Shown: piece by piece, positions 11,654-20,907 of the stretch
Position numbering within the stretch: position 1 is the stretch's first letter
How the letters are laid out: every line of letters begins with the position of its first letter
Assembly (NCBI GenBank): GCA_964017065.1
Contig: OZ024792.1
Span: forward strand, 8,087,385-8,151,384
Reading direction: 5' to 3'
DNA from: Haliclona indistincta
Taxonomy: Eukaryota; Porifera; Demospongiae; Haplosclerida; Chalinidae
DNA: 64,000 nt
The notes under the pieces: model-generated
What the model was told of the DNA's origin: nothing
Seen by the model: only the letters and a program-made list of their open reading frames with translations
The model's database searches: none
Translations under genes and position numbers: made by a program

Positions 11654-12866
11654 AATAGTTCAATTTTAGACACCTTTAGTCAAAAAATTTTATCAAACCA
11701 CTGAGGTAATCCTGAAATTAAGACATAGTTATTAGTATAATAATGAAGGGGCAGGGTTGTGAGGGAGGGGAGATGGTGAAGGTGCCTCATGATGTGCTCA
11801 AGACACTACCATAGTATGTACTGCTGTACCCACTGCCTTATATGGCAGCAATTATTGATTCCTACTTGACAGGCTCAAAAAACTGGACTGACCAGATTGT
11901 GACACTAAACCGCACCTACTCTTCTAATACAAACCGTACATTAAACCACGTGACACACATGTGACTGCTAAAGAGCTGTGAGAATCTAAGAAGGGACCCT
12001 GTTCTCTTCAGCTGTGAAGAAAGTGTAGTGAAGGACCGATCATCGCGGAACACACCGCCCACAACTTGGACACGCGTGTGTGCGACAGGCAGAGAGACAC
12101 ACCAGGTCAGATTTTTGACTAAAATGTCCCGGCATACATGTATGCATGCATGGACCCGCCTACTACCGGACGTGTCTGTATGTGTGTCGTAAATATTGTC
12201 TGTATGTTCGTCTGTCATTCGTGCCGACCGCAACTGGACAAACCGCCCCAAACGTAGTCACTGCTTTCTTTCCACTGCGATCGACGATCTACATTACAGG
12301 ATCATTTTCTTCACTTTTGAGTTTGGCGGGCTTCGACCGCAATACTTTCCCGCTGCGATCTTTGGCGCCACAGCAGCAGGCGAACTGGGCACCTGGTTGG
12401 ACGTGGACAGCTATTTTATTTTTGTCATTGCAAGGTGTGGTTTGTGGAGCAGTGGTGCATGCTGTGTTTTAACAGGATTCTACTACTGCAAACCAGTAGT
12501 ACCACTACCTGATAGCAGTTGCATGACTAGTAGTTTTACACCTCTTTGGTTTTCTAGCAGCATGTGTGCATGGATGCTAATTTTGTAGTTGCTGGCATAT
12601 TTTGTTTGTCTCCTCATAGATCTTATGGTCTGCATGCATGACTGAGCATTGTCTAATAAGTAAGCCAGCCTCCCTATGCAGTCCAGCTAGCTAGTCAGCC
12701 CTATGTCTTGTATGTCAGCTTTAGCTATTAATTTGTGTGGGACCACAGTAGTTTCCCCTATGTTGGAACAGTGACAAGTCACGCCTTTTATCTCCGTATA
12801 TGGATAACTCCCTGCATTGTGCATGCAAAGTTGATGAGCACTAATTAGAGGTTCAATGTTGCAGGC
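11654..12866. other. Intergenic / probable 5' non-coding exon region of GATAD2
   Basis: About 1.2 kb between the MAU2 stop codon and the GATAD2 start codon. It should hold the MAU2 3' end and the GATAD2 promoter. The start codon at 12867 lies two bases after a good acceptor (gttgcag), so a non-coding first exon with a donor somewhere upstream is likely; I cannot place it. Open frames at 11916-12588 show no family match. Confidence 0.4.
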
Positions 12867-13630
12867 ATGGAGGCATTGGTCAATAGTAACATAGCTGCTG
12901 TAGTCACCATCTCTGAAGCAGCACCTAATCGATGGAGGAGGTTATCCGAAGAACAGAAGTTTGTCACCAGAGAAAAGAATCGTGTCCGAGTAGCCCAGAA
13001 GAGAGCATCTTTGAGTGAGCAAGAGAAGATCCAGCGATTAGAGGTGGAACGCCAGAAGGCAGCAGCACGAAGGCTCATGGAGTCTCCAATGCACAGAGAA
13101 CGGAGGAAAGAGAAACAGCGATTTAGAGCTGCCTTGAGGAGGAAGAACGAGACACCAGGGCAGCGCGAGCTGAGACTGAAGATTGGTCGAGAAAAGGCAA
13201 ATGAACGGCGTCTAAACGAGAGTCCGGTTTCACGCGAGAAGAGGCTTCAAGCAGGTAGGGAAAGATTAGCGATGAAGCGAGGTTCAAAGAAAAAATCTCA
13301 GACTCTTGCGCCTGACGGGATAGGTGCTCTGGCTTACCTTGGCTCTCCTATGAATCATTCCGCCGACATTTTGGATTCTTTAGCTGGGTACGAGCTGGGC
13401 GTGTCATAGTCTAGTACATTATAGTAACATTCTCAGCATATTAATATCTCTTCCTTCTCTCACTTCAGTGTGTCACCTGTCACAGCTTCAAACTCACTGA
13501 CCTCTTCTCAACCTGATGTTATCACTCAAGTAAGTACAAAAAAACGTTTAACGGTTTTCTCATTGTTATACTCCTTTAGGTTGGATCAGAGAGAAGAGTG
13601 CCTGGACTACCATCATCATCGGACAAGCAA

Positions 13631-13696
<66 letters not shown>

Positions 13697-15591
13697 ATCA
13701 GCTTGTATACATGAGAGTATTGTACACATGGTTTGCTAGTGTTACTAAACAAGAGTCTTGTGTATTTCCATATTTGTACGCTGTGTGTCACTCTGTTTGT
13801 GTTCCCTCTACCAATAGTGTGGTTTCACTTGCAACATCCAAGACCCCCTCTACCTGTTCACCATCATCATCCTGTATAACCGGAACAGCGTCCCTTACTG
13901 TTGAAGAAGGCAGTGACAACATGACTCACTCAGGACAGAAGTCACAGAAGCAGGTACCACAGTTGCTCAGTATGGGTACCATTGCAGCTCAAGAACAGCA
14001 AGTTACTGCTCTACGTGAACTCTTGAAGCAGGAGGAAGGTCGGCTAAACCTGCTTAAGAAGGTCAAAGGAGACCAGAAGCATCTTGTTAACTCAAAGACT
14101 GAAGGTGGTAACCATGTTGGTGGTGTGATACAGTCGTCTCGGAACAGCACTACTGCTATATCACGTGGTCGCTCCACTGCTAGGAAGACACCTGCTCACC
14201 AGCATGGTGGCCCTGGTATGTCCTCTCGACTTCAACAGTTAGTAGAAAGCGTTGCTGTTGATCAGATAAGCACACAGACCTCTAAACTAAAGCAATCACT
14301 TCAGCAACAGCAGCAGTTATTGCCGCAAGCTGGAAAGGTCAAATCTGAGGTTACCACAATCCACAATTCCTCGTCAATATCTCCTCCACCTCTCACTTCT
14401 GTCCAATCAAGTGCTCCCATGGTGGTTCAAATGCCAGCTATATCATCAGGTCACCAGTTGCTCAAGTTGGACGATACTGCTATAACACGAGCAATAGAGA
14501 ACTCGCGACGCTACAAGGAATTCGTAATGAAACAAGCAAACTCAAAACGAGCTTTTCAGAAACAAATTGAGAAGCGCATAGCATCTGCTCCTTATCCTAA
14601 GACATTTCGTCAAGTCTGGCCTATAATTCCTGTTTTTGATCCTGCCTTCATCAAAAATCTAGGCTTAGAAACTGTTACAATGTTCTTTGATCCTAAATGG
14701 CGCACTGAGCTCTCAAAGCCTCCTCCGGCTTCAAAGATCAAGCCCATCTGTAATCAATGTGGCTGCGACTTTGCCTCTGCCTGGCAGATTAGGAAGAACA
14801 ATGCCAAGCAAGTGCTTCTCTGTGAGTCATGTGACTTCTCTAATCTCAAGCTACTCCAGCGAACCAAACTAGCTAGCCAGCTCAAAGAACTGGTTGAAAC
14901 AATTCGAACAGATGAGGAAAAGTTCAATGGTGAGTGTGAAGAAGCCAGGAAGCAAATGGTAGGTCTAGAAAAGCAAGCAATCCTCTCCTCTCAAGGGATA
15001 ATACGACCAGCAACCAACGCTCAGAAAAGTGTTATTACACAGCAGCAGCAGACGACTGCAAAGAAAGTACAGAACCATAGAACAGAGCCGGTTTCTGTTC
15101 TGAGATCAGAGGTCAAGGGTAATCCTGGGGCTGCTAAACAGATTGGTGTCATTCCTAGTCTCCTTCCCTCCCAAGTCAAGAACCAGGTAGCTGGTCGAAG
15201 TGCCTCATCCTCTCCTCAGAGAGACGTCACTGAAACCACTCGTAAGCGTCGTCTTCACGATGCTGACTCTACTGCACGTAAAGCTGCCAAGCAAACAGTC
15301 AGATCATCTGTAGTCAAACCTTCTCCTAAGATCGATCACACTCTTAGCCGAATAACTGAACAGTTGCTTCGCAAGCAAGTAGACGATAAGTGCAAGGGAC
15401 AGACCTCTGATGAGACCGATCACGTACAGCAATCCCCTGGACCAGTAGCTGAGAGACCTACTGTAGTCACATGTACTGGTAGCCCTTCATCACAGACTAG
15501 TACTCCTGACAGCAGCTCTTCGCGCAGGAACAAACGAAAAGGTACTCCACGTCAAAACCGTCACCTCAGTAGCTCTTCTGCTACAGACTAG
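12867..15591 (+). CDS. GATAD2: GATAD2/p66-like NuRD repressor with N-terminal STPR repeats
   Basis: Four coding exons with matching phases: 12867-13387, 13469-13529, 13580-13632 and 13818-15591; 802 residues. Residues 23-137 are five 23-residue repeats with a core of the type ExPxxRExR (ESPMHRERR, ETPGQRELR, ESPVSREKR), very rich in Arg/Lys: the STPR DNA-binding repeat described for silkworm FMBP-1. From about residue 274 comes the p66 CR1 coiled coil (ALRELLKQEEGRLNLLKKV), which in vertebrates binds the MBD2/3 coiled coil of NuRD. From about residue 522 comes the CR2 GATA-type zinc finger, CNQC-x20-CESC, followed by SNLKLLQRTKLASQLKELVE. The rest is low-complexity Ser/Thr/Gln. Exon 1 would stop at 13409 if unspliced, but the donor ggGTACGA gives a phase-perfect join. 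A polyadenylation signal AATAAA lies at 15704. p66 identity is secure; the fusion rests on splice inference. Confidence 0.82.
13633..13692 (+). repeat. (GT)n microsatellite containing a GATAD2 splice donor
   Basis: Exon 3 ends at 13632 and the intron starts directly with about 30 GT units, so every unit is a potential donor GT. Only use of the first unit (or shifts of a multiple of three dinucleotides) keeps the reading frame. Confidence 0.85.
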
Positions 15592-16085
15592 CAGCTGCAA
15601 TAATCTCTTCCTTTGTTGTGTTGACTAATGTAATCATTTTCACACTATATCTTAGAACATTGACATGATCATCTCTCATCTATCAGCTGAATTTGAAACC
15701 AATAATAAAAGTTGCTCTCTGTGTATACACGACATGGAATTTGGCGTTGAGAAGCTTGTACGGTTGTAGCTAGTAGTTGAAGTACAAATGTACATTTTTG
15801 GTGAATGTCCCGCGGTTTTTCTCTTAGTGTGCGAATGTGTACGGAAGATTACAAGCGTGCACGACACTTCATTTTGAAATAACGTGCAAAGACTCAACAA
15901 CTCGCGAAGGCCTGTACTTGTGGAAGGACTTCTGGCGACAGCGTATAGACCTGTTTGCTACTTGTTAAGGCCTTGCAGAGGTGAGAAGAGTAGACAAATA
16001 TCTGATCTAAACTGTCTTTACTGCTGCAGTGTAGCTTCTCTCCGCGTGACTAAGGCGCCATTTTAAGTTTTCTGCCCCTTGTAAA
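15592..16085. other. Intergenic, GATAD2 to lamin
   Basis: Contains the GATAD2 polyadenylation signal AATAAA at 15704-15709 and, by position, the lamin promoter and 5' untranslated region. I see nothing else. Confidence 0.5.
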
Positions 16086-18539
16086 ATGGCTACCCCTCAG
16101 TTCGGCGCCAGTCCCTCTTCAGTGTCGCCGGGCAGGCGCACTAGGCTTCAAGAGAAAGAAGAGCTCCAGCATCTAAACGACCGTTTTGTTACATACATCG
16201 GCCGCGTGCGACGTCTAAAAGATGAGAAGACGCAATCCGAAGCTGCGTTTCGCACGCTGCAAGACTCACAGGAGATGGAGACCACCTCGGTCAAGAGGGT
16301 CTATGAATCTGAACTGAACGAGGCTCGCTCACTAATAGACGAGACTGCAAAAGAGAAAGCGCATTATCAGATTGTCGCCAGCAAGCATTCTGAACGCCTG
16401 GGCGAACTCGAGGCTGAGTGAGTAGTTGTCATGATGTGGTTTGTGGTGTAGTGTCATCGTATCTAATGCAGATTGAAAGAGTCTCAAGATGAGGTGCAGA
16501 AACTGCGCAGGGAGGTGGGAGATGCTCACAGAAGGAATGACATGCTTGATAAACAGTTGAAGACAGCTACCACAGAGAAGCTATCTGCTCAGCAGAAGGT
16601 GAGAGACCTATCCTAAGGACCTCCCTCTGTTGTGTTGTTCCTAACCTCTAGTTCTAGGAAATATCACTCAATTATATTCATTCATTATTTTATGGGCTCT
16701 TCATTACTAGGTGAGGGAGCTGGAAGAGGAGGTAGAGGAGCTCACAGCTCAGCTCAAGTCGCTGCGTGACTCACTAGAACAGGAGACTCTGAGCAAGGTG
16801 GACCTGCAGAATAACCTCCAGTCACTGAAAGAGAAGCTGGCTTTCGACAGGAGGATTCATGAAGAGGTAATTATACATGACCACATCAATGACTATTGTT
16901 ATCATGTGTCAAGTAACACACATGTGGTGGTTCAGTACAGTGTGTCATGCACCTCATGTGCTGCTGGTTGTTGTGTAGTGATTTTGTATAATCATTGTTG
17001 TCATACTTGTGTCACCAGGAGGTTACCACTTTGAGGAGGAGGACCTACCAGCTCGAGAGCTTAGAGAGCACTGACTATGCGGATGACTTTTCTGAGCGCC
17101 TACAGGCAGCCATTGATGAGGCCAGGGAGGAGTTGGAGAGGGAGACTGAGCTCCATCGTCTGGATATAGAGAGATCCTATAAGGACAAGGTAGGGGAGAG
17201 AGTGATTTGAGGAATGTCATCTTATACTGCTGTAGCTTGTAATGCTTGAGGACCAGGTAGCTCGCTATTCGAGCACCATTACCAACCTCAATGAGCAGAT
17301 TAGGGAGGCAAGCTCTTCTTATGGCAGCACCAAAGACGCTCTTGCCAAACTGCAGAAAGCGGTAAAATGTCTGCATACATGTTCCGGCTCTTTAAGGTAG
17401 CTGTGTCCTCCATAGCATGAGCAACTCAAGCAGAAGCTGCTGATGAAGGATGAACAGTTGACACGCCAGCAACAGCAACATAACGAGGAGATCCGCCAGC
17501 TGAGCGAACAGCTGCAGGTACTCAGAGAGAGCTATGAGGAGAAGCTACGAGAGTATGAAGAGTTGCTAGACCTCCGTGTCAAGCTAGAGCAGGAGATACT
17601 GACACTGAGTGCTCTTCTCTCTGAGGAAGAGATCAGGTGAGTGAGCTAGCAGAATATATCATGGCTATGTGTGTGTCTCTCTGTCAGGCTTGACCTTGCC
17701 CCTACTCCCACTCGTGAGAAACGTACTCGCGGCCACCGTGAGCCAGCCACACAGCAGCCACACTCCAAGAAGACAAAGCGCTCACAGGAGCTTAGCTCCT
17801 CCTCCTCTGCCGTGGGATCAATACAGATCACAGATGTGGATCCCGAAGGACGTTTCATTCAGATTAGGAACTCATCTGACAAGGTTTGTCAGCAAGGAGG
17901 AGAGTGAGAGGTGTCAGTGTACATATCTTGTCCAGGTGGAGCAGCTTGGTAATTTCAAGATTGTTCACGAGGTGGAAGGGACGGGTGAGAAGACTGAATT
18001 CCGTTTTCATACCAAGTCCAAGCTGCAGGGTGGAGCCTCAGTAACTGTAAGCTAAGCAGTTGAAAATACTAGTGACCTTTGATCTTCGGTATTCGACAGG
18101 TGTGGTCTACTGAGGCCGAGGGTGCTGTCCACCGTCCACCAACAGACATCATCTGGAAGTCTTGCAGCATGTGGGGGAGTGGTAACAAGACGGTCACCTC
18201 TCTGTGCACCAAGGCTGGAGAGGTATTGAAAATGCTTTCCCCATTACACTCTTCTCTCTCCCTCTCTCAGACCGTAGCCACATTCACTCAGCGTAAGGAA
18301 GCCTCTTCTAGCAGCTTTACTATGGAAGAGACGGATGCTGCTGTGCGTAGTTTTCCTTCTTTGCCCGAGTCTCCACTTCCTCGTCATGTGCAGCGTCGTG
18401 ACCCTCTACCTCATGTCGGTGATGAGCATGTGTTCCATCAACAGGTGAGTATCGTCTGCAACGGTGTCTTCACATTTGACCTCTTTTCCCACAGGGTGAC
18501 CCCCAAGGGCGCGATCCCGGTAAATGTATCGTCTCCTAG
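16086..18539 (+). CDS. LMN: Nuclear lamin (B-type, with CaaX box)
   Basis: Eleven exons with matching phases: 16086-16417, 16472-16598, 16711-16866, 17019-17189, 17236-17361, 17416-17636, 17688-17883, 17936-18046, 18100-18222, 18271-18444, 18495-18539; 593 residues. A short Ser/Pro head leads into the intermediate-filament coil 1 start LQHLNDRFVTYIGRVRRL. The rod ends LDLRVKLEQEILTLSALLSE. A nuclear localisation signal (KKTKRS) follows, then the Ig-like lamin tail domain (VDPEGRFIQIRN, FKIVHEVEG, PPTDIIWKSCSMWGSGNKTV). The last exon encodes only 14 residues and ends KCIVS: a CaaX box (C-I-V-S), so farnesylation and targeting to the inner nuclear membrane are expected. The rod has the extended coil typical of nuclear lamins rather than vertebrate cytoplasmic filaments. 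The start was chosen at the ATG in aaaATGGC, with no in-frame alternative nearby. Confidence 0.95.
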
Positions 18540-18797
18540 GAGGTCGCATGAGTTTCTTAGTTGCTAACAAAACTCTTTCATTATTAGCAAGTGCATGCTC
18601 TTGCTTACTCTAGTTTATTTTCACTCCATACTTGTATAGCCATTACTACTGTACCACTTGCTGCTGCTGGTGCAGTTTGACTTGACTTGTACTTTAGATT
18701 TTTCATTATGTTTGGCTGATCCTACACTCTCCCACTTGTCATTGTACAATGTTTTTTTTCTAAAAAATAATTTTGTTCAAAACAGAATTTATCATGA

Positions 18798-19268
18798 TTA
18801 TTTGTAATAGTCTGACTTTCCGCCTGTCTTGCTAATAAGAGCAATGCCTGTGATCGTGTGCTCTTGAGAGACAGCCTTCACCATGTCATAGACTGTGAGC
18901 AGAGCCACTGACACACCAGTCAGGGCCTCCATCTCTACTCCAGTGTTGCCCTTGCTGATCACTGTCACTCGAGCTACTATTTCTTCCTCTCTCAGATCGA
19001 ACTCGACCTGAACTGAGGACAAGAGAAGCAAGTGACAGAGAGGGATGAGTTCTGGTGTCTTCTTGGCAGCCATTATCGCTGCCAGCTTGGCTGTCGCAAG
19101 CACAGCTCCCTTGGGGTTGAGGGCGGGGTCAGTTATGAGTTTCATAGCATCTGCTGTGACCTTTATACTGCCTTCGGCTACTGCAGTACGTTCAGTAGAG
19201 ACCTTGCCAGACACGTCCACCATCTTAGGGTCACCCGTAGCATTGTCGATGTGTGACAGCGTTGACAT
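18798..19268 (-). CDS. MOCS1: MOCS1B (MoaC-type cyclic pyranopterin monophosphate synthase)
   Basis: Single exon of 156 residues, MoaC family: MVDVSGK near the N-terminus, PLCHLLLLSSVQVEF, TGVEMEALTGVSVALLTVYD and ISKTGGKSDYYK at the C-terminus. It converts the MOCS1A product (3',8-cyclo-GTP) to cyclic pyranopterin monophosphate, the first stable molybdenum cofactor precursor. An acceptor (aatcacttag) lies at about 19273-19282 just upstream of the ATG at 19268, and the last MOCS1A exon has a donor (CAAC|gtgagt) just after its stop codon. Together these give a bicistronic transcript, as in vertebrate MOCS1. A direct splice from MOCS1A exon 7 would be out of frame. It converges with lamin, 258 bases apart. 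Confidence 0.93.
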   Translation of the reverse strand: MSTLSHIDNATGDPKMVDVSGKVSTERTAVAEGSIKVTADAMKLITDPALNPKGAVLATAKLAAIMAAKKTPELIPLCHLLLLSSVQVEFDLREEEIVARVTVISKGNTGVEMEALTGVSVALLTVYDMVKAVSQEHTITGIALISKTGGKSDYYK

Positions 19269-19417
19269 TGGTCTAAGTGATTTATTGCCATAATTCAGAT
19301 TGGAAATGAGATGAGAGAAAGGAAAGAGAAGAAGAGGAGGGCGAGGTTTTCCTGTAAGAGAGAGACAGTAGGTTCATGAAGTGAGGTCTGTAGTCAGCTT
19401 GTCACTCACGTTGCTAG

Positions 19418-20826
19418 TCACCCACCAATCAATATCATTGGTCTGTTCTTGCGCTTGCTAAGTGTTATCATACCTATAGAATGACAATGGAATAGTTGCA
19501 ACTAGGTAAGATGGCGGCAGCCTACCAGCATGGCGAGGGTGCTTTCTCTTCACAGCTGCAGAAATTACTGACAGTAAATCTTCATCTGAAGCGCCTGCCC
19601 TCATGGCGTCCCTCAGTGACACTTCACTCTGACCAAACAGACACACCTACACCACCAGACAATAGAAACACAAGTTGCTGTTGCCACGCCCACCTTGAGG
19701 TTGCCGTCTGCTGTTAGCCGGAGACGATTACAGGTTCCACAGAAGTGTTCACTCATTGAGGTGATGAAACCAATCCGACCTTGATAGCCAGGAACCTGGT
19801 AGTGCTAATGGAGAGAGGAGATCAGATGAGTGTCACACATAACACACATACCTTAGTTGTATCTGATGGAGCATCTGTGATACGCTTCAAGTCTGGCCAG
19901 CGCTGTCGCACCATGGACACCATCTCTTGGTAGGGAAAGAACTTGCTAGTGCTCCAGCGATTACCATCAAAAGGCATATACTCAATGAAACGAGCAATCA
20001 CAGGCTAATGGCAGTTACAAGATAGAGAGATTAAGTTCAGGCAAAGTGTTGTACCTTGTTCTTAGTAAAGTCTACAAACTCCGTGAGTTCATCATCATTC
20101 ACTCCTCGCATTACAACACAGTTAACCTGTTCAATATTCTATGATGTCACTATGACAGCATACACTGTACATACCTTCACTGCCTGGATACCAACAGATA
20201 GTGCCTTCTCAATGCCCTCCAGCACTCGAGCGTGACCTGTATACAACCACATGTCACACAACCAATCAGATTCGCTGGCGGGTAACCTTGCTTGGCACGG
20301 CGGGTGATGAACTCAAATTTCTCCGGTACCATAGTGTCAAGGCTAACATTGATAGTGTTCAGTCCCGCTTGATGCAACCCAGCCACTCGATGGCGGAGAG
20401 TGACACCATTAGTGGTGATACCCAATGATCGGAGCCCAGGCAGCTCAGTAATGGACCCAACCAGTTCCTCGAGGTCACGGCGCACTAGAGGCTCTCCTCC
20501 CGTTAGCCGGATCTTATCCACTCCCTGGGAGACAAAGAGTCGCGATAACCGAACCACCTCGCTGTTGGTGAGCAACTCCTGGGCGGGAGACAGCTGGACA
20601 CCTTCAGCTGGCATACAGTACTGACCTACACATACACCAGGAACCATATGACAGTGATGTTGTGACAGAACTCACATCGCAGATTGCAGCGCTCAGTTAG
20701 TGAAATACGGAGATAGGAGTGAGACCTATTGTGATGGTCTTGGAGGACCTCGCTGACAGTAGAGGCAAGGCGCCTGAACGACAGCAACTGACGTCCACGG
20801 ATAGCTAGCTTCCAGAGAGATGACAT
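19418..20826 (-). CDS. MOCS1: MOCS1A (MoaA-type GTP 3',8-cyclase, radical SAM)
   Basis: Eight exons with matching phases: 20826-20676, 20625-20287, 20236-20175, 20126-20055, 20004-19852, 19804-19694, 19646-19526, 19473-19418; 354 residues. The N-terminus is Arg/Ser-rich and looks like a mitochondrial presequence ([18 protein letters not shown]). The radical SAM cluster motif ERCNLRCQYCMP (C-x3-C-x2-C) is split by intron 1. [21 protein letters not shown] and [12 protein letters not shown] follow. The second 4Fe-4S site is [22 protein letters not shown]. The C-terminus is RPMILIGG, keeping the terminal Gly-Gly that MoaA needs for activity. The enzyme rearranges GTP in mitochondria using S-adenosylmethionine. 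The start is the ATG at 20826; an upstream in-frame GTG at 20838 is unlikely. Head-to-head with frataxin. Confidence 0.95.
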
Positions 20827-20907
20827 TGCTGCGCGCACGTGAAGAATAATGGGAGGGGCTCGTTAATTTATACTCCGCCCACTGACTTACATTTAACCCT
20901 TATCTCG
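20827..20907. promoter_or_regulatory. Shared divergent promoter, MOCS1 / frataxin
   Basis: The two start codons lie only 81 bases apart and point away from each other, so one short promoter must serve both genes. A cgcgcacgtg segment near 20831 contains an E-box-like CACGTG. That both genes share control is inferred from spacing. Confidence 0.6.

Noticed and set aside
12867..13409. A separate 180-residue STPR gene ending at 13409
   Set aside because: A donor at 13388 and three further introns join it in phase to the p66 coding exon, and no other start for the p66 part was seen. Left open as a test in the findings.
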